21,412 nt of DNA, taken from positions 8,333,402 through 8,354,813 of the forward strand of contig NC_049985.1 of the NCBI RefSeq assembly GCF_000003815.2, in the 5' to 3' direction. Under the pieces are notes generated by a model. That model was not told where the DNA came from. It saw nothing but the letters and a program-made list of their open reading frames with translations, and ran no database searches. The DNA comes from Branchiostoma floridae. Taxonomy: Eukaryota > Chordata > Leptocardii > Amphioxiformes > Branchiostomatidae. The position numbers and the translations under genes are program-made. Below, piece by piece: positions 9,891 to 19,600 of the stretch (positions within the stretch are counted from its first letter, which is position 1; the number at the start of each line of letters is the position of its first letter).

Positions 9891-12137
9891 TGGTCAGTTT
9901 GGCGGTGCTTGAACCCCAGTTAAACCTCCCACCAGCTCTGTCACAGAATGCATCACGGTACGGCTATCCCTTCAAAATTGGTGTTGGTGCCATTGGTGTT
10001 GGTGCCATTACTTATGTGCTATCAGATAAAAAAAGGTTGAAGCCCTCCATTCTGTGGTGGATCTAGAGGTGGAGGAAATTGAGATAGACAACAAAATGCA
10101 GCCACTACGACTAGTAATAGCCATCTGACCGTAACCTCTGCTTGGAGAATGATAATTATGTGCCTTGTCCTATAGTCAAAGGTCCAGGGCCCCTCCCAGA
10201 AACCATTTACATTGTTTGTGCAAGCCGTTTTATTGGGGGCAGGATTAGTGTACTTCCGCTAGGATTACGTTTCACCAAACTCCAGCTAATTGTCACAGCA
10301 GCATAATACAGCATGATATTTGTACACTTGAGAATAAACAACAAAGAATTTATTTCAGATATAAGTTTATAGTTACAGATTTTGTGATAGAAATATGATG
10401 AGTTTGCAATAGAGATACACAAAATATGCAAAACAAAACAAAATGCAGAACAAGACAGAGTAAACATTTCCATGAAATTCAAATTTTCATTTGTTCTGTT
10501 TCCAAACCTGCTGTAATGTTAAATCATGGTAAAATCTTAGTGATTAGATCTACAAAAATTCATTTTAATTAATTTCATGTCAGGAAGTTGATATTTTTTT
10601 TATGGACAGTGCAAATTTTTTTGTCCATCCAACAATTTCCATCCCAACAAGTCATGAAGACAGCCCTGTACCAAAGGATACCTTTTCAAGGTAAGGATTT
10701 GCATGAAATGGTATTTCGGGGGGAAAAATTCCCAAATTCCCTAGTCTTCTCTACTTCTGATTGTCTCCTCTCATTGCCAATGTACAAAATGCAGTGGGAG
10801 AACATTTAACTGCTATGTTTTTTTTAGTTCAAAATACACTTTCAAATGACGAAACAGGTATGAAAGAAAACATCATCACAGTAAGATTTTGTTAGAAATT
10901 CTGTGGTTACAGGTGTATGTGCATACAAAGAAAAATGTTGGTCTCTTCCAAGTGTGTCTGCCAGTGGTTCTAACCATTGTACGACAGTTCCTGTGTGCGT
11001 TAAGCCAGCCTTAGGTGTGTTGTGATGCGTTGACTGAGCCAGTTGTATTCTACCAGTCTTCCAGAGCGAGTGGAAGAGAGGAGTATTTGTTTGGGGCAAA
11101 ATGTATGACATGTCTTGTTTCCTGTTCTTTTGTGTCCGGTTTCTTGTTGTATGTAGCTATTGCCCATCATAGGACGTTTTTCTGTTTATTTATATCCTAA
11201 AACTATAGTTACTGTAATTATCAGGACTCAAGAATGTCAACATAGCAGAGAGAATTTCAGTGTAGTGAAATACTTGCCAGCGCAGGTCAGGGTTGTGGAT
11301 TTTGTAGATGTATGAATGTTTTTGAAAACTCGAATGAGATTGTCACCACATTGTGACAAACAGAATTTCAGACAACTCCGCCCTTTCCATCGGGGCCACT
11401 TTGGTCGCTATAAACTTCCTCTCCTGAAGTATACAAAGTGGCTTATGTTTCTGAGCAAAAAGGCTGACCTGATAGGAAATTGTGGGGATAGGTGGGCAGA
11501 TCAGGTAAGGATGGAGACTTGTATTCATAGTGCTGTTCAAACAAGGCTGTGCAAGGGACAGGAAATGGACTGTGTTTGATATAGAAAGACTATTTACCTT
11601 TCTATTGTTGGCTGTGGGCTGTTGTCATTACCTGTAGTGTCTGGTTACCGTGTCCAGTTACAGCAACCACGAGGCAACAGATGGGATACAATTGGGCCGG
11701 TCACGTGACCAGCGCTAAAGAAAGCAGGTGAGGTTGGGGGAGCGGGCCCAGGTTCAAATGTCATCCTTTGAAATTTTCTGGGCTTTCTGTTCTTTTTGCC
11801 CCCCTGGTGTTGGTGGTGTCACCGCCCTGGTAGGTGCGGAGCTGACGGGACCGGCTGAACCCAAGGAGCGTGAGAAAATGCGGGGCTGGAGCTTTGGCAG
11901 ACTTGTTCAACTTCACAACAAATAAACAAACCATGGTCCAGCATCCATAATGTCTTACATGGACGTTACTTCACCTAAGTCCGTTTTTCACAGAAAGCCG
12001 GCTGCCTAGCACACCTCTGTTTTTGTTGTAGGAAAAACTTATCCCAAAAGTTTAAACCATGCTGCAATTGTTTTCTAGTCAATGTACATGAGTTTCTCTC
12101 ATTTACCATTCTGACACTATTAATTGAAATGCAAAAC
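9891..12137. other. Intergenic, no gene seen
   Basis: ORFs are short and unsupported. A 15-bp unit ATTGGTGTTGGTGCC is duplicated in tandem at 9977-10006. The palindrome at 11699-11710 is listed separately. Confidence 0.55.
11699..11710. promoter_or_regulatory. Palindromic E-box GGTCACGTGACC (CLEAR/M-box type)
   Basis: A perfect 12-bp palindrome with the core GTCACGTGAC, which is the consensus bound by MiT/TFE (TFEB, MITF) and USF bHLH-ZIP proteins. It sits about 4.9 kb beyond the Ndfip stop and 11.4 kb beyond Sprouty, in a locally GC-richer patch with CpGs. Regulatory use is inferred. Confidence 0.4.
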
Positions 12138-12700
12138 CAGAACTTCTGCTGCAGTACCAAGGAAAGCTGACAAGGTACCAAAATTGACCTTGACCTTCAT
12201 GCCCCAAACACCTACTGACATACCAAATATCATCACAGTTCATCCAGGGCTTCTGAAGCTATTACTCTGGAAACACATACACACACACANNNNNNNNNNN
12301 NNNNNNNNNNNNNNNNNNNNNNNNNNNNNNNNNNNNNNNNNNNNNNNNNNNNNNNNNNNNNNNNNNNNNNNNNNNNNNNNNNNNNNNNNNNNNNNNNNNN
12401 NNNNNNNNNNNNNNNNNNNNNNNNNNNNNNNNNNNNNNNNNNNNNNNNNNNNNNNNNNNNNNNNNNNNNNNNNNNNNNNNNNNNNNNNNNNNNNNNNNNN
12501 NNNNNNNNNNNNNNNNNNNNNNNNNNNNNNNNNNNNNNNNNNNNNNNNNNNNNNNNNNNNNNNNNNNNNNNNNNNNNNNNNNNNNNNNNNNNNNNNNNNN
12601 NNNNNNNNNNNNNNNNNNNNNNNNNNNNNNNNNNNNNNNNNNNNNNNNNNNNNNNNNNNNNNNNNCAAAAACCAGTCCATTTTTGTATGAAGGAGCGGGG
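12138..12700 (+). repeat. Dispersed repeat copy A (microsatellite-tailed family), interrupted by gap
   Basis: AGAACTTCTGCTGCAGTACC, TTGACCTTGACCTTCATG, ATACCAAATATCATCACAG and TTCATCCAGG follow in the same order as in the copy at 13078. It then runs into ACACACACA and the gap. The sequence after the gap (CAAAAACC..TCCATTTTTGTATGAAGGAG) resembles the post-microsatellite tail of copy B, so the gap lies within the element's microsatellite. Confidence 0.6.
12290..12665. other. Assembly gap (376 N)
   Basis: A run of N that begins inside a CA microsatellite. Any reading frame through it is meaningless. Confidence 0.99.
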
Positions 12701-13077
12701 ACAAATACAGAGTAAAGCTGAGCTGTCTCGGTGATCCCAAAGGCTCCAACTATCTAAGCTGACCCGCATACTGGTATCAACCCTCCATCCTCCCTGTCCA
12801 ATGTGCCTGGAGCAAGACTATTCTCCAAGCAGAGGTTGGGTTAGGGTTTCTTACCAAGAATCAGAAACACAACATTCTTTCCCTCTGCCTTAGCTAGTAA
12901 CGTGGCTTTGATACAGCTTGAGTTTACTGATACAGCCAAACACATGGGGTCAACCCCTACTCTTCTTAATACGTCTGTTGTATTTTTTAAACTGTTTAAG
13001 TTTGATGCCTGAGGCCAGTGCCCAAAGTCGTCCTGCATTACCTAACAAGACCATAGCGGGTCTAAAGATAAAAAAAA
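12701..13077. other. Intergenic, no gene seen
   Basis: Holds a copy of the dispersed word TTCTCCAAGCAGAGGTT (12821-12837), related to words at 4344 and 21158. No exon recognised. Confidence 0.5.
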
Positions 13078-13300
13078 TTGAAGTTCTACTGCAGTACCAA
13101 GAACGCACACCAGGGGGCCTCAAAATTGACCTTGACCTTTGGCTTCCCAACATATACCCACATACCAAATGTAATTACAATCCATCCAGAGGTTCTAGAG
13201 TTATGCTGACCACAAATATCCGGAAACACAATCAGACAAACAAACACAGACAGACAGACAGACACAAAAACTATAATATCTCCATTTTTCAAGGAGATAA
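13078..13300 (+). repeat. Dispersed repeat copy B, most complete: body, ACAG microsatellite, terminal hairpin
   Basis: The body carries GAAGTTCTACTGCAGTACC, ATTGACCTTGACCTTTGG, AATCCATCCAGAGGTTC and GAGTTATGCTGACCACAA. An (ACAG)n tract follows at 13246-13263, then a hairpin with a 7-bp stem TATCTCC (13277-13283) / GGAGATA (13293-13299). A 3' hairpin after a microsatellite recalls non-autonomous Helitron-like or microsatellite-associated elements of marine invertebrates; the class is an inference. Confidence 0.6.
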
Positions 13301-13660
13301 AAATGAATGGAAACCCTTACACCGTGCCCCAGCCGGGTCTGAACCCAAGGATCCGCGGAATTTGATCCTGGAGAATCTGACACCGGCAGGCTGGTTTCCA
13401 CTTCCTACTTGGACCCTGGTCACAGGATGTCTGACTTCCTACACATGCTGCAGTTAAAAAAAGTTGCCTGTGCATCTGTGTAGATGCTTATACTTATAGG
13501 GGTTGTGCCCATCTCCATTTCTGTAGCCCTTGGGCCACACATTTGTGCAAGTCACTATAGCAGGGGGCTGGTCCGCTGGTATTGGTGTGTGTTTGACTCC
13601 CATACCCTTTCCCAAATGCTAAGCAGAGAAAGCAGCATGTACCATTTTTAAAGTGTTTGG
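13301..13660. other. Intergenic, no gene seen
   Basis: The open frame running 12918-13457 on the plus strand is built largely from repeat copy B and has no domain. No other structure recognised. Confidence 0.5.
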
Positions 13661-13735
13661 TATGACTCGGCCGGAGATCAAACTCACGGCCTACTGAATG
13701 CAAGGCAAACATTCTACCCACTCGGCCATTGCACT
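13661..13735 (-). repeat. tRNA-derived SINE head (A and B boxes)
   Basis: On the minus strand TGGCCGAGTGGG (complement of 13717-13728) matches the pol III A box, and GTTTGATCTCC (complement of 13673-13683) a degenerate B box. Their starts are 45 bases apart, exactly tRNA-like. The acceptor stem does not pair well and the B box is decayed, so this is a SINE or tRNA pseudogene rather than a working tRNA. Confidence 0.6.
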
Positions 13736-14031
13736 GGTATATGCTGCAGTCTGTCCTGTTAACGCAAAAACTGAAAATTTCATTCCAAGACGGGTTAAGT
13801 ACAGGAATAAAAATGTACATTTGTAAGGTTGTGAAGATTAAAATTTGCAATGACAAGGATATCAAACTCCAAATTCCTGACCAGTTTTATTAGGTTATAA
13901 AGGTTGTGGGGTGATCTTCATGGGGATACCATGTTTTACCTTGTACATATGTATCTATAGTGTCAAAACTTCAGTTTCCCTTGGAATAGAAGTGTCACAG
14001 AGAAAAACAAGGCCATAACAGTACATAAGAT

Positions 14032-14174
14032 AGGAAGTTCTGCTGCAGTGCTGACGATAGCTGCCAGGAGGCCCAAACACGACCTTGACCTTCATCATAT
14101 CAAGAGCTACAGGTAAACCAATTATCATCACAATCCATCCGGCCATTCTGAAGTTATACTGACCACAAGTATCC
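14032..14174 (+). repeat. Dispersed repeat copy C (lacks microsatellite tail)
   Basis: GGAAGTTCTGCTGCAGTGCT, GACCTTGACCTTCATCAT, ATTATCATCACAATCCATCC and GAAGTTATACTGACCACAAG line up with copy B. It stops before the microsatellite and hairpin, so it is 3'-truncated. Confidence 0.6.
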
Positions 14175-14796
14175 ATCACAAGTATGGGTCCCAGAGACAG
14201 CCCTGTTTCAGCTGGACAACACTGTATACAAGTAGGGTAGATATGAGCCTGTTCTTTTGTGTCCTTGTCTTGACCAAACACTTTCCCAAAAGTGTCACCT
14301 TTTTGCTGACGAAATAAAGTGAAAAATTTAGGCAGCTTTGGAATTTAACATTTTTGTCTATTCTCAATACAAAAATATATGGTGTTAAACCTGTCTACAT
14401 ACTCAATCTCATCAGAATGTCCCAAATAGAAACTTTTAGTGTTGAAAAATAAACAAACACATTCTCAATGGAACACCCACCTCATTTTTGTTGCACAAGC
14501 AATGCAGGGTATTGAACTTGTCATGTTTGTCTTCAGGAGACAGCCACTTTTGTAAGGGAGGGACTCTATTTGTGGCCACACATTCTTTTGTGTCGTCAAA
14601 CATACTGAGTGTTTGGGGAAAAAATAGAGAGCAACAAAGGTACCTGTCGTACAAGTTGTATCAAGTCGTAAAGGTTTGAGACACAGACAATTGGACATTT
14701 CAACGAGAACAAGTCAATAGTGAATGCTCATGCTACTTGGGAAAATGGTTAAAATGGACGGTATTGTTGATGATTGGGTTCATGGACAAAATAATC
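14175..14796. other. Intergenic, no gene seen
   Basis: Short opposing ORFs only (for example 14436-14698), none with exon signals or known domains. Confidence 0.5.
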
Positions 14797-15045
14797 AATG
14801 GCCAGGTGCCTTATATGCAGAGGTGATCACTTGTATAGGTTTGACTGTGTATCAATAGCAAGGTGGTCTTTTTGTAGAGGTGGTGACTTGTACAGGTTTG
14901 ACTGTATATCAATGATCTGGCGGTCCTTACCAGGCCCTGGTCCTTACCAGGCCCTGGTCCTTACAATGTATGTATAGGTGGTGAATTGTAAAGGTTTGAA
15001 TGTGTACATCAGGTGGTCCTTATGCAAATGTGGTGATCTTATACA
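14797..15045 (+). repeat. 57-bp minisatellite array with nested 17-bp expansion
   Basis: Units start at 14797, 14854 and 14911, each 57 bp apart, with shared words GGTGGTC, GGTGACTTGTACAGGTTTG and ACTGTATATCAA. The third unit is lengthened by a perfect 17-bp tandem GGTCCTTACCAGGCCCT (14922-14938, 14939-14955, plus 9 bases of a third copy). A degenerate further unit follows to about 15045. Confidence 0.75.
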
Positions 15046-15149
15046 AATACACATGAGGGGGAGGGATATACATATACAAGAAAGTTTCAGTTTCCAGATC
15101 TAGTTGATTAGATTAAAACAAGATTAAAGGGAACAAATGATGTTCACTA

Positions 15150-16589
15150 AAACATTTTTTTGTTATTTGAAGTTTATTTGTATACATGTATACTGATACA
15201 ATCACATTTCATCCACCATTATATATTCCAAGCAATCAATTTGACCTACAATATCCTTTGACTGCGTTTTTCCCAATGTTTTTTTTTTCTGCATGCCTGT
15301 ATCAGTTTTAGGGTGTCCAGTGGATGTCCTCCATAAAATCATGTCACGGTTACGTTACCATGATCCTGCTATGGGATATTTTTAAATTATCCTAAGTTTA
15401 AGAAATACATTTTGTAAGTTGCAAAGGCATAGCATCTTATGTAACTTTCTCTAAAGCAGTTTTTGAAATTAACTTTTGAAGATTCAATCAGACTATTCAA
15501 TTTTTTTTTCAAATTTATGTCCTTGACGTTTGAAAGAACCATCAGAAAGTTATCAGAAAAATTGGTTTTATAATATTAGCGTATAGCAATATTGTTTCAG
15601 CTTTATACAATCTTTATACATCAAAATCTAAATGTTCCATTCTGTTTTCTTCTTGTTAGTATTTTTGACTTTCTCCTCGATTGTAACTTACACATAACAA
15701 TTCACTGATGTTGAACAGAACAGTCACATGGCTTTCCTTATCATAACACACAGCACCACTTGGTGCTGCTCAAAATAAAATGCTCAAAACTTGACTGACC
15801 ACTGTTTAAATAGAAACCATCAGATCTTCACCATTCACAGTTTTAAACCACAATCCGGCCTCTTTCACCTTTCACAGCAACTGAAAATTACCTACAAACT
15901 CTCACCATTAATAACAGCTCACAAATGACTTCACATAGACCTACAGTTTAATATAATTACATGTACAGAATTCCCCAGCACCAAGACAGCTGTAAAATGG
16001 CACAAACAGTATCATTGCATCGTGCAGAGTTTTTTTTACACTTCAGTCTATTGTGTTTTTTAATGCCTTGATTATGGCACATACAAACTAACTTTCCATC
16101 TACTAAATTGTTAAACACAGGATTTATCGGAGAGCAGTTAGGAATGTTTGTAAAACTTTAAAGATAGGAGGCATTCAAGAAACAAGACAGAATTTTTTTA
16201 GACCAGTCTGTCTGCATCACCCAAGAGCTGGCCTCACCAGACATTTGTGCTTGATGTCTGGTTTTTACTATAATAGTAAATCTAAGAACATGTTGACCGT
16301 ATGTAATTTTAGTCATGCTTCATGTAACTTCAACTAATAAAGGTGTCTTTTGTCCGTATCTTCACCAGAAGGATCCTGTGATGACACTATTCCACAATAC
16401 CCATACAACTCTCACTCTGGCATACATGTAGTACATACAAATGAAGTTGCCATGGCCTGTACATGTACATGTAACTAACAGGTCTTATCTATCGGTAATA
16501 TTACATATAACAACAACGACCCTCTGGAAGAAAATAGGAACTTATACTGTTGGAGGATAGATAGTCCAGAAAAGATTAGTCCCTACTGT
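15150..16589 (-). other. Probable 3'UTR of Ndfip
   Basis: AT-rich sequence between the Ndfip stop and a minus-strand AATAAA, with no other coding signal. The extent is inferred from the poly(A) hexamer alone. Confidence 0.5.
15173..15178 (-). terminator. Candidate Ndfip poly(A) signal AATAAA
   Basis: TTTATT on the plus strand reads AATAAA in the Ndfip direction, about 1.41 kb after the stop codon. It is the clearest canonical hexamer I found on that strand between the stop and the minisatellite array. Confidence 0.5.
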
Positions 16590-16687
16590 TCAGTAGTAGA
16601 AGAACAAGTAGTGTCGGTTGTTGCCCTGTATGGCTTGCCGGCGGACGCGCACGTAGTTGAAGAGTCCTTGGAGACATATCATTACAC
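16590..16687 (-). CDS. ndfip: Ndfip exon 7, C terminus and stop
   Basis: 98 bases: acceptor CTCTACAG|GT, stop TGA at 16592-16590. Encodes the end of the third membrane segment (VMICLQGLFNY), a basic VRVRRQ and a terminal LFFYY resembling the aromatic/hydrophobic end of vertebrate members. Confidence 0.93.
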
Positions 16688-19600
16688 CTGTAGAGGCAGA
16701 AATGATCAAATTATAGTCTTTGAACTTTTGATTCAAACATATGTACTCTTTTGTCTCCTGCAAGATGCAACTCATAGCACTCCATCTGAATCTATTCAGC
16801 TTGAAAAATTGACTTATTTTCAAACTAATATCAGGTAACACATTTTTAGTCTGGTAAGGCACATTGTTACTTCTAATCTTAGCTTCCTGACAGGGCCCTC
16901 TTGATGTTAGCTTCACTTTTGTATAGCTGGTTAAGACTGGAAGTCACATTTTTCTGTCATAGGCAACTTTGTTGAATGCAGCACATGGAATCGTTCCTTC
17001 AAAATGGCTGTATACACGTATGACAAAACATCCGGCACTGTTTTAATATTTTTAGGTAGGGGACACATGAATGACACTTTGTCCAGTGTTATACAATAAT
17101 ATTACAAGTTGCTAGGGGGCGTAAGATATAACATTTTCCAGGTCTGATCGACTACTAGCAACATACTAAATGTCAAGACAATCCATCCAGGCATTCGCGA
17201 GTTATCGTAGTCCAAACGAACATACTCAAACAAAAACGAACGAAAACATAACATACTTGGAAAAATAAAAGAGAATATCTCTTAATTTTCCTGCCTGTGA
17301 TGAAAGCAGACAGCATCCAAGAGAGTGCAAGGAATAGTTTGCTCCAAACTCACTCACTCACTATCCATGGTTAGATTATACTGCTGCTGGGTTCAAAGGC
17401 TCCAAAGGATTATTGAATCAATTGTGCTAGCAATTTTGGAAGCCTTTACAGGGTGGCCAAAATGTCAACTTTTCTTTCTAAGAACACTTATTTGAGCATT
17501 CGAGAGACTCACCCAACACAATGAGGATCCACCATAGCCAGGTCTGGCTGTCCACAATATCTGTACAGCATTGTGAGTGCTGGAAAATCAAATGGAGAGA
17601 GTTGAATACTTAAAATTCGAGGGTCTGGGAAACTATTATAAGATGCAGCATTCAAACGCACATATCAAGTTTTTGCCTTCAGAAAACAATTCTTAATTTG
17701 CTCTGAGAGGTTATGCATATTAAAAGGTGGTTTACCGTCTATGCAAAACAAACCAACCATACCTTGAAGATGAGTATCCACTTGACCAGTGACAAGCCGA
17801 AGCCTGACAGGGCTCCCAGACGTCCCGCAGCGCTGGAGCTGAGACAGTACGCCATCAGGAAACCGATCCAGTTAAACAGGAACGCAACTGGCAACAGGGG
17901 AGGGAAAGGGATGCAGAATTTTACTTTCAACATTCAACTAGTTGTACCTTTTCAATTAAGCTACTGCTACCAGGACTATAATGTAAAAATAACAAAACAC
18001 AACCATGTAAAGTCACATCACCACCTATAGGCTATACATTAAGACCACCTGGCCAATGTGACCACTTTTGAGGGGTTCCTTACAAGAGTTTTCTCATTGA
18101 CACAATCCTGTTTACAGTGATCACCTGTCCACATCACATCGACTAGGTTGTCTTGGTACTCCGTGTGGTCTTTTGGGGCAGTTTTGGCTGTATATCTGAT
18201 ACAGTATGCAACAAATTAAGGCTGGTTGTTAACCTTCTTGGTGAAATTTTACATCAGATTTGAAGCTTGTGAATAGGATCTGAAACACTTTGTTTTTAAG
18301 AAACAAGAACTTACAGACAAATGATAGGAAGAAGATGGAGTCATTGCCCATGGTCATGTCTCTGCCTGTGCTGCTGATGGACTCATCATCACTGCTCAGG
18401 GTCTCTGTCACTTGTCCATTCTGCAAACACATTTGCTAGTGTTAGGTATAGGAACAGACGCAAAACACAAGGACACGTCTGAGTCGGTCAGTAAGTTAGG
18501 ATAACCAAGCCAAATCTGCCCTTTTATTCTAAAGACACCTTTCATGTTCTGTCAGTTCTAGAACACCTTTCTTTGAACAGGTATAGATCGCCCGTCTGAG
18601 CTACGGAGTAAACAACAACAACTTGATGTGCTCGAGCGGCCGCTCACCCCGCCTGAAAGAAGGGCTCCAGAACGCGACAGTTACTAAGTAAACAAATTCA
18701 AGTAAATACGCAACTACGGCTACACTCTCCCAGAGATACAATACAATACATCACACTAGTATCTTACTAATTAGTGTATGGACTAAGTTAAAAGCGAAGT
18801 ACACATATATCATATAATATATATTTATATATACTAATATAACAATGGAGCACACTTATTATTAGGGTATACCCGGTAAACAAGACTTGAAAAATTGAGA
18901 TGCCCAGTTGAGCCCCACAAATACCACAGATTTCCAACTAAACAATCTACTTTTCAATCTTGAAACATCCAAAAGGTGCTGGAAGTACTTGTCAAAGTCT
19001 GGGTGCGTACACATAGATGTGAATATATAACGATGGTCTATATGTAGATATATTCTTATGGCATACATGTACTTGTATACATATATCTACTGATTGTATA
19101 CATATGCAACAACAATATATGTATATCATAGTATAGTACAGTACATGTACATATGTAATGATGGCATACCAGTATATTGTTACAAAATATGCACTGATCA
19201 ATGACTGTAGACTACGAAAACCATTAGGTCACCGGGAACAATCAGGAAACAAATATTACTTGTGGGAAAAAAGACACTGAAACCTCTACTTTCAATCATG
19301 TAAATTGATGCATGGGTGTAAGCATGAGTCAAGGCACACTCACACTGTCCGTGATCTTGGTGGCCTCCTCGTAGGTAGGCAGCTTGGCAGCCACTTCTGA
19401 GTAGGGGGGCGGGGCAGGCTGGGCACTGGCTTCAAGTCTGTCCTCTTCATGGTCTGGAAGGGTACAAACACATGTCACAATATGACAGGATCCCTACCGT
19501 AGTACATGTACACACTATACATATGCCAGGGAGCAATCATAAGACATAAATGTATAATGTTGCATGGACCTTCAAAAGTATGATGACGACAGGAAACAGC

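Noticed and set aside
12124-12769. Long open frames on both strands (169-188 codons)
   Set aside because: Most codons are N from the assembly gap; no real coding content.
12918-13457. 179-codon plus-strand open frame
   Set aside because: It runs through repeat copy B including its ACAG microsatellite; no domain, and similar sequence elsewhere is non-coding.
13494-13865. 123-codon minus-strand open frame
   Set aside because: Overlaps the tRNA-derived SINE head; no recognised domain.
14922-14964. Possible CRISPR-like repeats
   Set aside because: Adjacent 17-bp tandem copies without spacers, within a minisatellite of an animal genome.
17713-18030. 105-codon plus-strand open frame
   Set aside because: Antisense to Ndfip exon 5, whose family match on the minus strand is unambiguous.
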